Below, piece after piece: positions 13,218 through 28,709 of a DNA stretch of 64,000 nt. Positions within the stretch are counted from its first letter, which is position 1; every line of letters begins with the position of its first letter. Origin of the DNA: Ptychodera flava. Its lineage: Eukaryota; Hemichordata; Enteropneusta; Ptychoderidae. The stretch lies in contig NC_091929.1 of assembly GCF_041260155.1 (NCBI RefSeq), forward strand, positions 33,844,418 to 33,908,417. The letters run 5' to 3'. The notes beneath the pieces are model-generated. The model saw only the letters and a list, made by a program, of their open reading frames with translations, was not told the origin of the DNA and searched no databases. The position numbers and the translations under genes were made by a program.

Positions 13218-13306
<89 letters not shown>

Positions 13307-13307
13307 C
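13069..13307. repeat. (GATA)n-(AT)n microsatellite
   Basis: GATA tetranucleotides, pure to about 13145 and then degenerate, followed by an AT run from 13223. Lies just 3' of the HNMT-like stop codon, so it may sit in the 3' UTR. Confidence 0.96.
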
Positions 13308-14228
13308 AATTGAAACGATTGCACAATAACTTCAGTTGATTTTGATGAGAGTTACATCTATGTTTGTACCTATTTTACAGTCAATTTCAAAATAGCTTGG
13401 ACTTACAACGTGCTTTGGTGATAAGAAAAACGTTTCTGGCGAAAGAAAATGACGCCACCAGCTTTCATTACAACCTTCTACTTCGACAAAGTTTGCAACA
13501 ATTTAACACAATACAAAATACACACGATGTGCTGTAGTGATCCTGCGTGCGCAGTACAGTGACTCTAACTCGGACCCAATCTTATAGCAAACTCGCCGGG
13601 TGTCCCGGCCCACCAAACAAACCGAACCCGACACAGGTCTTCCAAAGTTTACAATAAACATTTTATTTAACAAATACACACTAAATCATTGTTAGGGACT
13701 TCCAAAAATTAAATAAAATTATATTACAGATCACATTGTCACTCTTCTTGACTTGTACGCCTTCCAGTTCTACCTGAAATATAAATCTCTAGTCTCTACT
13801 TTGTTGTCGCTGGGGGCGCACTATCAGGGATATTGTTGTATGTATATATATATATACAGTATCGTTGCCATGCATCATTGCTGATGGAGGTGGTGCATGC
13901 AAATGTAACAATACGATTCTTGGACTAACACATGACTCGTTGTCATCACTCACCTCGACTCCTACATTTAAAGCCACAGTTTTAAAGACGTAATATATTC
14001 ATGACGTAATTAACGAACGATTTCCTCCGCATCCGCAAGTCCAATTCAACCAAAAACTCTCTGACATGCAGCGTAGTTATGACTTCGTGCAAATATGATA
14101 TAAATGGGTAACCTCTAAATTTCAAATATTCGTGTGAGGGCGTTATTAAAGCTTTCATTAGTAAATATGTTGTGACACGCGTCAAATCTCTGTATTTACA
14201 AACGTCAACCTTAGATAAGTTTATTTGG

Positions 14229-14236
14229 TACACACA

Positions 14237-14279
<43 letters not shown>
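14229..14279. repeat. (AC)n microsatellite
   Basis: AC dinucleotide run with one interruption near its start. Confidence 0.96.
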
Positions 14280-14282
<3 letters not shown>

Positions 14283-14815
14283 TATACATACACACATACA
14301 TGGTAGTTTTTGCTGCGTGTAAACCAAACATGGATTCATCTAAACCGGAAAGTATTCGACTAAGGAAAAATTCTGTAAATACCGGTCTGAATGAGCTGCT
14401 AAGCATTGTGATGTTTACTGACTGAGCTGCCAAACCCTTAAAACAAAATACGTCCATATTTTCCACACGTTATCAACTCCAGAATAGAGTATTAATGTCA
14501 GGACGAACGAATATTTTTTTTTCAAATAAAACAAGCCAAATCACATAAGTGTATTTCTGTATCATTATATAAATAACTACCTTACTCTTCGAGGAACACA
14601 CAACACAGAGCCTGGTACTTAAATCGGGTGATTATACGTGCGTTTTCACTGAACTGTGTCATTTGACTAGATTGTGTAACAGAGATTAAAATATCTTTGG
14701 TCTCTGTTTTTTCAAGAGGGCGAAATATCTAGATCCCCCTTCATTTGGACATCTACAAATCGTTCGAGGTAAGATGAAGACCTCGTTGCATAGGTAGGAC
14801 AACGGATGTTGGTGG

Positions 14816-14892
14816 CTATGTATGTATGTATGTATGTATGTATGTATGTATGTATGTATGTATGTATGTATGTATGTATGTATGTATGTATG
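14816..14892. repeat. (TATG)n microsatellite
   Basis: Pure TATG tetranucleotide run, grading into TG-rich sequence. Confidence 0.97.
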
Positions 14893-15075
14893 TGTGTGTG
14901 TATGTGTGTATATGTGTTGTGTGTATGTGGGTAAGTGTGTATGCATAATGTATGTAGGCCTACGTATGTTGATGTGTTTCAAGATTTACAATTTTGTTTA
15001 CTCAGTTGTGTGACACCAACTTGGGATTATGATGATATTCGAGCCTGGTAATCGCATCTTATTCGGCGACCTTGT

Positions 15076-16802
15076 TCACGGGCTAACTTTTTCTGTCCTG
15101 TACGAGGTCAGGTACAGCTTGACGCCTTTACACACTTTCGTTTTGAGATCGAGCTTCGCGTATGACGTCAATGAGTCATATGAACAGAAGGTGTTGGTGG
15201 ACGATGGACAGGCGTGTCTTGTGTTCCCGAGGACATCGACCCGAACGTCCAGCACGACGGTTTTCTCTCCTTCGATGCTTTCTCCTTCTGTAACCCCCGA
15301 AGTCAAGATCATTTCTTGAAGTTTCTTTCCTATTTCATTGAGGAAATTCCTCTCGTCCCTGATGCAGGTCTTGCAGTCAGTCATTGCGCATGCGGGCAAC
15401 TTGCTCCCCTGTCGGTCATAGAAGGCGATTGGCACGAAGCGGTGCGCTATGATAACGCCGTTTTGCATGAGGTCTTGTACTGCCGTGTCTTCCGTCGGAA
15501 AGGGTCGTGGAACCTTCTCGGGGCAGCCACACTCCCTCTGTTGCTCGCTCCAGTCTTGTTGGCCATTCTCGAGGACACACGCACCCCGATTTGCAGATCA
15601 GCGCAAGAGACGCTGTACCCCCACTTCGTCAAGGAGTTCTTGAACGCGGTCCTGATGGCGTTGTTCGGGGACTTGTCCGCTATCAGGCTGTGCAGATGAT
15701 CCTGGCAATTGCCGCAAATATCGTGTTCGCTGTGCAGTTCCAACATGATGGCGTGGATTTCGAAAGCCGCCGGACTGATCTGGTAGTCTCGCAGAAGCTC
15801 AGCCGGCAGATCCGGATTCATTCGCAACATCTCCAAGACCCATTGCTCGGCGTGGTAGAAACTTTTCAGTTGCTCTCCACCGACCATGAAGAAGGACAAC
15901 CCGAGTCACTGAATCTCCCTGCGTAGCACTTAGCTTTGAAGACATCTGCAGATTCTCGGAAATCAGTTCTGGGCACTGCTTGATGTAATCCTTGATCGCC
16001 TTCTTCAAGTACCACTGTCGTCTACCGCCATGGACTTAAAGCTGTCGGTTAGAAAGTTCCCCTCAAACCCGTTCTCGAAATCCGTTACATTTTCTTCGTA
16101 AATGATCGGTTCATCTTCGCGTTCCTCGCTCGCGAGGTCATCTTGGTCATCCCCGGATTTGTCTTCCTCGTCATTCATCATGCTCCTTGTCATGCGTTTC
16201 TTCATCCTTTCGATTCGGGTGGACAGCGCCCTCTCGCGGCCGATAAAATAAATCTCTGGGTCGTCCGCTATGTCTCGAGTTTCCACCGACTCCTGCCTGC
16301 TGCAGAAGACGGCTTCCTTGCAGTTCTTCCCGAGGTTTGGCTCCGATTTAACGGCAAGCTTAACGTGTCGGCCGCCGTTTGGCTTCACCGTGATAGGCGC
16401 GCACAGGTACACGAACTGGGAGTCGTTCCGATCGGTGGCTTTCTTTTCAGCGATAATCCCCAGTGCAGCAACGCACAAATTTCCATCCCCTTTCTCTTTC
16501 GAATCCAAGGAATCGTCCAGCTTGTACCGGGCTTTAATACACGTTTCCTGCAGAACTTCGTGTATGTGCCGCCTCGAGTAGAACCGTTTATCACCTTTCA
16601 TATATGTATAGTTGTTCAGATAGGCATCCATACTGCAGTCCTCGGCTCTGTAGTACAGTCCGTTCAGGTTCCCGTTCCAAATAAGGATCGGCTTCTCTAT
16701 GGTAACGACGCGCATGTTGCGGCCGGATTCATGTCCCCCAGCCGGGTGCTGGGGGTTCACGGTCATAATGATATCCGAGGATATAGACGCCTGTCGCAAC
16801 AT
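15076..16802 (-). pseudogene. Unrecognised protein block with deaminase-like HAE/CxxC pattern
   Basis: A minus-strand block much more GC-rich than its surroundings, with protein-like frames along its length. The first and longest frame (265 codons, starting MLRQASISSDIIMTVNPQ) has no family that I recognise; it carries an acidic stretch and a basic MKKRMTRSMM segment. Further on come a frame with SFYHAEQWVLEMLR followed about 45 residues later by SEHDICGNCQDHL, and another with CAMTDCKTC. An HAE plus CxxC pair is the zinc-binding pattern of the cytidine-deaminase-like fold, which includes polymorphic-toxin and related eukaryotic deaminases; that is a pattern match only. The block changes frame about three times over 1.7 kb and looks broken, unless the sequence is faulty. 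No introns are evident. It could be a relic of a host gene or of a transferred one. Confidence 0.5.
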
Positions 16803-19754
<2,952 letters not shown>

Positions 19755-19933
19755 GGGACTGGTCAGTTTCTTCGGCCTGGGGGGAGCGGTGGATTATTTT
19801 TTGCCGACGTCAAAAAGTGGCTGACCCCCCCTATTCCAAAATTTGAAAACAGGGTGACCCCCTATTCCAAATTTCGAAAACAGGGTGAACCCCCCCCCCC
19901 TGCACGCGACAATTGTAAAACAAAAGTTGGAAC

Positions 19934-19936
<3 letters not shown>

Positions 19937-19996
<60 letters not shown>
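19937..19996. repeat. (AT)n microsatellite inside TIR element
   Basis: AT dinucleotide run of about 60 bp within the element at 19755-21145. Confidence 0.97.
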
Positions 19997-19999
<3 letters not shown>

Positions 20000-20672
20000 T
20001 TTACATACATTTATATTTTAACAGTCATTCTGTGTTTTAAAGAAACTGTTGACATGTCCGTTGTAAGATAGGAATTTCAAAGTGTCAATCTTAAAGTTTG
20101 AATACAGTACATTTTGAATGAGCTGTGAATGTATTTCACACTTTCTATGCTCAACCAGATGTCCTGAACTGTTGTACAGAAATGGATGTCAATCATTAAT
20201 ATCAAAGAGGAAAAAGCAGTAAATCAAAAATTTTGATGGGTGTTAAGACTTGCCACCCATCCAATTAAATCTCCTGAGGAGCCATAGAGAGGCATTTTAG
20301 CCAAATCTGATGTGTGCAGTGTCTGAGATGGCCTTTTCTTGTAACATTGAAACCATAAAAGCACAGCTAATAATGACAAAAACTGCCTTTTTATCTGTTA
20401 TTTTGGTCATAAAAAAGCATCATTCTACAGAAAACCTTAGACATAAAAGAAAACAGTTGCATCAATGAGAACGAAAGATATCTTGTCATTTTTCTATCTC
20501 TAAAATAAGTCACTGTATCAAATATATATTGTGAAATATTTGTGCATGTTGCTTTCTCATACTGAATTCTCATAGAGAGAACAGAAAAGTATCAGGAATT
20601 TGTCTTGCTTTTCATAACGGTACACTTTCACTTAGCAAACATCAAGATATCTCTGGCATATATCTCTGATTT

Positions 20673-20945
20673 ATTAAAGTACGGCGCCCGAAGGGCGCGG
20701 AGAACAATATGAAACATCCTGATATCTCTGATATATATGTCTTGTATATTAAAGTCATGCACAGGAAGGGCGTGCTGAAAAATGTCTTATATATTAAAGT
20801 AATGCGCTCGAAGAGCATGTTGAAAAATATTGAACATACAGATATCTCTGATATATGTATACCTGATATGTTAATGTTGGGTGTGCTGAAAATATGTCTG
20901 ATTATTAAAGTTACGCGCCCGAAGGGCGCGCCGAAAAATGCAACT
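20673..20945. repeat. Degenerate tandem array with GCGCCCGAAGGGCGC cores
   Basis: About five diverged units, each starting ATTAAAGT or similar, followed by a GCGCCCGAAGGGCGC-type palindrome or its decayed form and then GAAAAAT. Spacers of variable length carry GATATCTCTGATATAT. The cores could form small GC hairpins in an AT-rich background. Confidence 0.75.
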
Positions 20946-21367
20946 GAAAGATGAAATTTGAGGCTGACACGATGCATTTTAGCCAATGATGAGCCTGTGT
21001 CGAAATTCAAAAACACACTGACCCCCCCTATTGGGCATTTCAAAAACATGGTGACACCCCCCCCCCCCGCGTATCACCAAAGTCAAAAACAGGGTGACCC
21101 CCCCATGAATCCACCGCCCCCAGGCCGAAGAAACTGACCTGTCCCTTAGGCGATAGCTCTGAAAAAGTGCTACCCAGTGACATTGTCGCTCTTACTGTAT
21201 AATCATATGTACGTCCAATAATTTGTTTGTTTGTTGTGGTTTTATTTTCTCGATACAGAAAATTCTTCGTCTGGCATCGTCAGTTGATGCAGTCGCCACA
21301 TAGGCCTACACGCGATAATCTGAGACGAACTGTGAAACTGGCATTTGCAAAAATGTGTAAGCGGAGA

Positions 21368-21500
21368 CACCTGTAGGCCTAGTCTATTCCGCTCTGCGTC
21401 TATGCGCCCCGGACGTGTGTACATATGCCTGAGAAGATCTTCTTCTCAGGCATATGTACACACGTCTACAGGGCGCACAGAGCGGAATAGATCACAGGTG
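21368..21500. mobile_element. Foldback (hairpin) element
   Basis: Inverted arms of about 65 bp with centre near 21437: the outer ends are CACCTGT and ACAGGTG, the inner arms are TGTGTACATATGCCTGAGAA and its complement, with practically no loop. Small indels separate the arms. No target duplication was seen. Confidence 0.7.
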
Positions 21501-24500
21501 ACCGTTGATTGAATTAGCTACTGTCAAATGAAATTACCGCCTTTTATTTACAAATTACAAACGACATGCAATTTTGATGATCGTTCGATCTTATATCACC
21601 ATGGCCGAGCAACACTGCAAAATCGGATGGGCACGGTCTCATGAATGTGTAAGACGTACATTTTAATAGCTAACGTGAGCCGTTTACACTTGTTTTACGT
21701 ACATGCAATTTCGGGGAATTCCCTTTCAAGCACTTTGATTATCAGACGTAGACATTTCTGTGCTGTGCCCATCAGGGTCTTCAAAAGAGACGTAGGCCTA
21801 ATGATCGTGATGGCAGACCTATTCCAATGGTCATTGAGGGTACTTACTGTATTTGACCTTGAATTTGTCGAGCTCGTAGGGTATCTTACTGAACCAATAT
21901 TAGGCCTAAGCATCGGCTCAGATCTATGGTTCACTGAAAGAAGGATGGACGGCTTTCGCGGAGAAAACTTGAGTATACGATAACAATGACCTTTTACCAT
22001 CAGCCGCACAAATAGGATTTTTGGTTTTACATCAATGCAGTTTCTCCTAAATTCAAGGGAAAGCGACACGGGCCATGCATTACTTTTTAGATGCATTTAG
22101 TTGGGACGAAAGAGGTTCAAAAAGAGACAAAGTGTAAAATGAATACACTCATAGGTCGTCACGGGATTAAACTGCATTACTTCTGTTTTCGAATTTAAAC
22201 AGTTAGTATCTGGAAGGGCAGATAAGCTGGGATTGCTCAAACAGCAGGTAAGCCGCATTCAATTAAGTCATGCACATGTACGGTGTAACTTGTAGTTACA
22301 CCAAACCACTTGTTTCCGACAATCGTTATAGTCAAAGCGGGTCGATTATTCCACCTGCAGAATACTGGGACCCGGTATAGATATGCCTGTCGAAAATAGG
22401 GTGCAGTCATTTCCTTCACAATTGTGGCATGAGTTACGCCTTGAAAATATTGAACTATTACGCAATATTGGAAAACATTCAGCCTTGCCATACAGCCAGA
22501 ATATTGACAATTTGACGATATTCGCTTCGGCACTCCTCGGGTTTTAACGGAAATTACCGAAGCGCATTCCCACAAACCATAGCGAAAGGATTTCCAAGAT
22601 GGCGTCACCGTGACCAGTATTGTGATAATTCGCAGAAGAAATTTTGAAGTCTTCGTAAGTATTAGACTCTGTGATGTACAGTTCACAACCCCGTATCTTT
22701 AACGTAAAACACATCATCAAATATAGCTGTGGTTGTCGTATTTTGGCTTTATTTTACGAATATAGAGGGGTGAAGACTAACGTGAATCTGCCACCAGTCA
22801 GCTCACCAAACAGAAGTTGATTGTGGTCGGTCCGTGTTACCCCTGATCAACGTACGTCATAACGTCGTGTTCCAATATAGAGTGGCTTTACCGACTTAAA
22901 CCGTTTTAAAATATGTACAGTACAATTTTATACCATCTAGAAAATCCTACGCCAGTGCTAGATAGGCTCAAAACTCTCTCCTTAGTTAATCTGACCATAG
23001 GCTGAACTTTAGGCAAAGACGCAATCAGTGAATCACCGCAATGTCGCTACGTGACTGTTTCCACAGTGCGAACAGCAGTGTAAACACCACTTGCTCGCGA
23101 CCAAGGTTATATCGGACAACCAACGTTTGAGAGAATCACGTGGAATCCCGCATTTGACTTCATAGATGTTGGAGACGTCATCCCTCAATCGCGCTATCTA
23201 TTTGGAGGGATACCACGGCGCACTTGGGGCATGATGCCTTTCGACAGGGTTACTCACATTTACATGCATGCCGCGGAATAGATTGGTAGAAGTGATTGTA
23301 ATTGTTATTTTGCTGATTAATATTTTGGCAGGTGTTTTGTTCTTTAGAAGGTTTGGTTTTTTATCCTTACCGTTAGACTAAGAGATGTTAAATAGTGAAA
23401 TAACCATCATCATGCTAACATACTAACCTGATTTTGATTTGAACTACATGTACGCACTCGTGGATTGCCATTGTATTTGAAAAGCCGTGATCCTAGACAA
23501 TGGTGCAGAGAGAGTCTTCCGCTCCACTGTCTATGCCCTGATCAAATACTGTTGACAATGCTACTCCAGCCTTGAACGTCTGATTTTAATTCATGTTCAT
23601 GTAGTATACATGGAGCATCAGTCATATTTCCGGCAGTCTTCTGTTAAAGACATCTAAGTTTAACTGTTATCTCACAACTTTGAAGACAGATACTCACTTT
23701 ACCGACTGTAGTCCAGGATTGTATTATTGCAAAATGTGTATGGTTGACGTGCAGTGCAAAAAGAAAGCTTTGATGCAAAAATTGAAATCTTTGGCTTCAG
23801 AACATGGAACTGAATTGTCTCTGTTTACCATCAAATAAGGAGAAAGGAACATATCACCATTTCCAAATTTCTGGTATAACCACACATATGCTGTTTGTAC
23901 CATGTTGTTCAAAAGCAAATACTGATTATTACTGCAATAGAGCTTTCAAAATAGCTGATGTTTGAGCAAAGACATACTATGTTATATTTTTAAGCTTTTC
24001 ATTAGTTGGGAGGTAGGGTCTATATTGGGGACAAGTTTATAACATTCAAGTTGTTGAAGCATATTTGCTCGTCAGATGTGAAGTTCGATTGGTTGAACCT
24101 CAAAAGAGAAAGATTTAAACTTTTGCTCAAATTTTCCTTTGGGAAACAAGGAACTGTTACAGTTGTTCGCAGCTGTACATACCAGTAAGTTAGCCTAAGG
24201 TCTGCTTGTATATGGAACACACTGCATGATCATATGAATCATAGACTTGTGCATGATCTGTAAATCCCCTCAAGCAATACCATCCAGATATGATATTCTG
24301 TATTAATGTAGATACCATTAAATAACACAGGGTGCGTGATATAGTCATGAATATTCATATTATTTCTTTAGGCAGTTTATTTCTCTTGTGTGAGTGGAAA
24401 CATTGCGGCTTGTGTCTGAATTTAGGGCTGTTGCCCTTATTATATAATATGCATCAGTTTCTTAGCTCTCGGCTAGAAAGCCAGCATCTCAAGGCACAAC

Positions 24501-26844
24501 AATGGTGTTGAGTCAAGCTGTAGTAGTACTTGGTACTATAGGACATGTAGGGTTGAATTGGGTTCACGTCATTATCAAACCAGAGAACCAATCTTTAAAT
24601 ATTCTGAAACGGCTACAGGATGTTGTATCAACTACAAGTTAACCTTTCTTTTGCTTTTCCACAAAATCTTTTCTTTAAATATTTGTATCTTTTGACTTTT
24701 TTTTTCATTTCTTCCATGACTGAAATCCCGTTCAAATCAATGGGAGACCTAAATTGTGACTATGGACGGCTTCAAAGATATGTAAAACCACCTTCTTGCT
24801 CTTTACGGCAAGGGTCAATGTTGGTAAGGGCGTCCGCGCGATTTGAACTAACCGCCATGATTGAACCCCTGCACTTGACCAATATTACTACGCATACGTC
24901 AACCATCAAAGTACAGCTGGAGCGTGAAAGGCCTGTGACCTACACAGTAACTTCAGCACATTGGATATTGAGGAGTACACGGCGCATAAACAAATGCACG
25001 TATCACAAACTACTGTCAAATAGTGAAACTGAGCAGGGCATTTGCTTGTAAGTTTGATTTTAGTATCGATGACACGGACTGTGAAACAAATAAAACCATA
25101 GACGCAATTTGGTCAATGGTAAAACTAAAACGATGTCAGATTGCTGTGGTGATAGTGAAACAGGTACAGAGTAATGCATTTCCTGTGCATTTGATCGTTA
25201 GCAAATCTTCGTCAACTTTTAAGATTTTTAGGGCATTTTCTTGCCATTATGTTGGTTCGTTTTACAAACACGACATGATCACTTGTTGAACCTGGAAACA
25301 TCGCACTCGGACTGAACACTGCACGGTGTGTAGCATCGGTGACATTGTGACACCGCGCCAGGCGAGTACTGTCATTGATACTGCTCGCGATTGGAGTCAC
25401 CTCTCGACACACAAGATCTGTTTGAATGTTGTTATTCTCTGTGCATCGTGTAATTATTTGTATCAGTTGAATCGCATTTCGAACCAAAAGTGAGTACATC
25501 GCAATGACAGTTGCCTAGACCCGTTCGCTTACGGCCTCTGTGCCTCCGACCCACTCCCAAAAGTGGGCTTTACGTAAGAAGCGCAGCTGAGCACATCGTG
25601 TAAGCCCTGCGTATATACTGCCTCACGCCGTGTAACACCGGGAACACACAGACCTATACGCAGGGCTAATCGTGTACCCAGGCGAGGTAGGTGTGCTTGA
25701 AAACGAAACTCAATGCAAGTTTGGGATTAAAAATGTTTTTTTTTGTGGTGGAGAAACTGCACGCCGCAACCGAGGTACTGCCAGCGGTTTGGCACAGCCC
25801 TGCCACGCAGAGTTAGCTTTCACCCAACAATGTACATAATGTACGTGTCAGTCGCCAAAGTACATTGCTCAATTTCGCGATCACCTCGACAATAACGTGA
25901 CTGTCTACTGAAGTTAAATATCCCTTCATTTTACTCTGTTTTCACATTTCTATGCCCAAAGACTTTGGGCAAGTCTACATATGCATTTGGAGGAACAAAC
26001 GATATGAAAAAGATCCGCAATTATAGGCCTTGTCGTCGTCAGCTGGTATTGGTAGGCATTTGAAATGGCCATTCTAAAATGTGCTCTGTAGCAGCAAAGA
26101 ATGGTGTATCTAAGAGCAGGATTGGCCGTCAAGATCTCTATGAAAACTGACCGTCAAAACGTAACTGAGCAAACGGGATCGGTAATAGGGAATCCCGAAA
26201 CTGCAATACTGCACTTTCGACTGTCACTTCGTGTGGTTTATATTTTTACATGCGGATGCTTACAGCGGCCTAGATAGCAGTTAGCAGTGTGGTCTGATCG
26301 CAGGTCAACCTGCCAACTCTGAGGTTAACAGTACCCTCCATTAACCTCAGACCCAAGGTTTTTCTATACGTGTACGCACACGGATGGAAGTTGTCTATGG
26401 TCGACCGTTTTTTAGACATCTTTCAGTAAGTCGAGTAACATTATCAACTGCTTGTTTGCAACAATATGAGGTCAAAAGATACAAATAATGTTTCTTTAAA
26501 TATTTTTCTCTTATGAATCATTAATAAGACATGCAATGTTTTTTCATATTTCTACAGCCAGATAATATTGTTCTATATGTTATTGAATGTTCTCATGATT
26601 GTTTTGTTTTAAAATTGTATTTCTCATAAATGATATGGAAGAGTACAAAATCAACAGAAGGGTCAAGAGAGCTCATTATTTGATAAACCGTCTAGAAATA
26701 TTAACTTGTGAAGTTAATTCATTGATAAGACTGATACGTATTGAGTACATTCTCTCAAGGCACATACATACATGTACATATATACATCAGTGTAAAAATG
26801 CTTGTAAGGTTTTGGTGTGTATTTCCTCCATGCACAGGCTAAGC
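21501..26844. other. Non-coding, no gene recognised
   Basis: Scattered frames of 60-150 codons on both strands, none with a known motif. The longest, minus 22237-22686 (149 codons), has a chance-like composition. A possible non-coding first exon is listed separately at 22590-22654. Confidence 0.4.
22590..22654 (+). promoter_or_regulatory. Possible distal first exon/promoter with YY1-like motif
   Basis: AAGATGGCG at 22596-22604 resembles the YY1 site found just downstream of many housekeeping start sites. Fifty bases on, CTTC is followed by a consensus donor GTAAGT (22655-22660). A non-coding first exon here could splice to the acceptor before 30324 in the BTBD10-type gene. No transcript evidence is available. 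Confidence 0.25.
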
Positions 26845-27058
26845 TTAACCCTTTGAGCGCCAAAGTCAATTTTTGTTGCCTTTATTATAAAATATACCTC
26901 AGTCATTTTTTCAGATTTTTGCCAAAAGAAATTGTAGCCAATGAAATGTGATATCCGTTTGATCCAAAATTAGCAAAAAAAATTCAGAAAAATAAAAAAA
27001 ATTGGTAAAATGTTGCACTAAATTTTTGGTGGAAAAATTACAGCATTCAAAGGGTTAA
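26845..27058. mobile_element. piggyBac-like MITE (TTAA ends)
   Basis: Left end TTAACCCTTTGAGCGCC, right end TTCAAAGGGTTAA; the TTAA tetranucleotide is present at both ends, as in piggyBac insertions, and the CCCTTTGA termini fit. The interior is AT-rich and non-coding, 214 bp in all. Confidence 0.75.
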
Positions 27059-27262
27059 ACATTGAAAACAAAAAGATTATCCCAAAACTATCATGATAAA
27101 AGGGATAAGGATGAATATGATATAATGTACCCGCAGCTGTTCCCGTAACTATTGTGTCTTGAGGATTCTATACTTATGTGATATTGCTCAACCCCATTCT
27201 TTGATTTGAAGCAAGACGTTACGGTGAATATGGTACATGTGGTGTGTTTTGCATGGATCTAT

Positions 27263-27371
27263 TTTTTGAATTTGCATATGAAACTAAAATGCAATCATCA
27301 TTATATTGAGGAATATGTGTGGGTGGTAAACAGCAGGCTGTAAACAGTTGACTGTGTGTTGTGTTTGATCA
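27263..27371. repeat. Dispersed direct duplicate, copy 1
   Basis: Shares with 28433-28570 the phrases TTTTGAATTTG..ATGAAAC, AATCATCATTATA, ATGTGTGTGGGTGG (or close), CAGTTGACT and GTGTTGTGTTTGATCA in the same order. The copies differ by short indels, so the duplication is not recent. Confidence 0.7.
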
Positions 27372-27420
27372 CAAAGTCCAAGTATCCACAAGGCAGATAC
27401 AGGACATACTGCTGTGTCAG

Positions 27421-27540
27421 TGAAACAGTCATACAGTCAACATGTAAAACAAAGAGTGTTTCATGCAGTAGTGCTAAATATGAAACTGTCATACAGTCAA
27501 CATGTACAATGTACATGTATATATAACAAAAAAGGGAGTT
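27421..27540. repeat. Two-unit tandem repeat, 60-bp period
   Basis: GTCATACAGTCAACATGTA recurs exactly 60 bases apart (27428 and 27488); downstream parts of the units are more diverged. Confidence 0.75.
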
Positions 27541-28432
27541 TTATACAGTAGTCCTTAATAACGCCTCTTGAAATCCAATGATACACCTTGTACTCATATC
27601 CCAGTGCTCTCCCCAGAGCAGTTAGAGCATAGTGCCACTACCCTTTAATTTAGGTAAAACAAAAGTTCGGTAAGAAAACAATTCTATTATTGTGTAAATT
27701 AGCTACTATGCTATTAGAAATTCCCGGGGAGGACAATTTATCCCCACATTGTATTATAACTTCCCTCAAAAGATTTGTCAGGGCAGTGTCCCAACACAAC
27801 CACCACTGCACTGTACATCGTCTACGATCATGATAATGAAAGGCAGGAAAGTGTTATTAATTATGCACATCGGACAAAATACGTGCACACTTTACATTTG
27901 TACCAGAAGGTAATAGCTGTCAACTCTGGGCTCTGGCTGAAAGACTTGACATTTTAGCTGACAACAGTAGGCATTATCTAAAGACTTGACATTTAAAAAC
28001 AAATACAAGCTGAGATTTTGAGAGTCTGGTCTATAGATCGCATATATAGCAAGTGCCTACAATGTGAAATGTATGATTAGAAATTCAAATATTTTGAAAT
28101 AATCTGAGAGATCAACCCAACCATGTCAAAAGGGAAGAGTTCCGTTCAAGTCCAGGAAGTAATGCTGGTATACATGATGTCCATTGCTACTGTAGTGACT
28201 TTACATCTTGATATTCTCTCTGTCCTTAATAGTTTTATGCTGATACTGGTCAAGGTCAACCACAGCTGTTTCTAATGAGATTTTTAATCATTTACCAGGG
28301 TACATGTATGATTGATCATACCTAATAAATGTCACCGTGTATTGCACTCAATTGAATTAGCCAGGTCATTGTAAAAACATGACCCTGACCTGGATAACTT
28401 ATTGATTGGCTGTTGAAAATGCTTTTAGGAAA

Positions 28433-28570
28433 ATTTTGAATTTGTAGATGAAACCAAAATGTAATCATCATTATAGTGGGGTATAATGTGTGTGGGTGGG
28501 CTTTTAGCCCAAAAGATATCTACTTGTTCAGTAGGGTATAACCAGTTGACTCTGTGTTGTGTTTGATCAT
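28433..28570. repeat. Dispersed direct duplicate, copy 2
   Basis: Second copy of the segment at 27263-27371, about 1.2 kb downstream in the same orientation, with an extra stretch of about 30 bp in its middle. Confidence 0.7.
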
Positions 28571-28657
28571 ATGCTGAAATCCTTGCTGAAATTAGTTTGA
28601 TGGAAACTGTGTAATTTAGTAGATTTAAAAGGCTTACGGAATCATACAGGTATATCT

Positions 28658-28709
28658 ATACTACCAGAAAGGTAACACAGTGGATACTACCAGAAAGGTA
28701 ACACAGTGG
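28658..28709. repeat. Perfect 26-bp tandem duplication
   Basis: The unit ATACTACCAGAAAGGTAACA plus CAGTGG occurs twice without a mismatch, which suggests a recent local duplication. Confidence 0.93.

Larger units (their letters stand above)
13308..15075. other. Non-coding with two microsatellites
   Basis: No exon recognised. Contains an AC run (14229-14279) and a TATG run (14816-14892, grading into TG-rich sequence to about 14940). Confidence 0.5.
19755..21145. mobile_element. 1.4-kb non-autonomous TIR element with TTA target duplication
   Basis: The left end GGGACTGGTCAGTTTCTTCG and the right end, its near reverse complement closing in GACCTGTCCC, form terminal inverted repeats of about 40 bp. 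TTA flanks both ends (19752-19754 and 21146-21148), as expected for PIF/Harbinger-type insertion. Inside both ends lie same-orientation repeats of a phrase like AAAACAGGGTGACCCCCC. The interior holds a TA run and a tandem array with GCGCCCGAAGGGCGC. No transposase is present. Confidence 0.75.

Noticed and set aside
22237-22686. Minus-strand frame of 149 codons
   Set aside because: No recognisable domain, no codon or composition bias and no splice context; the length is within what chance gives over 64 kb and six frames.
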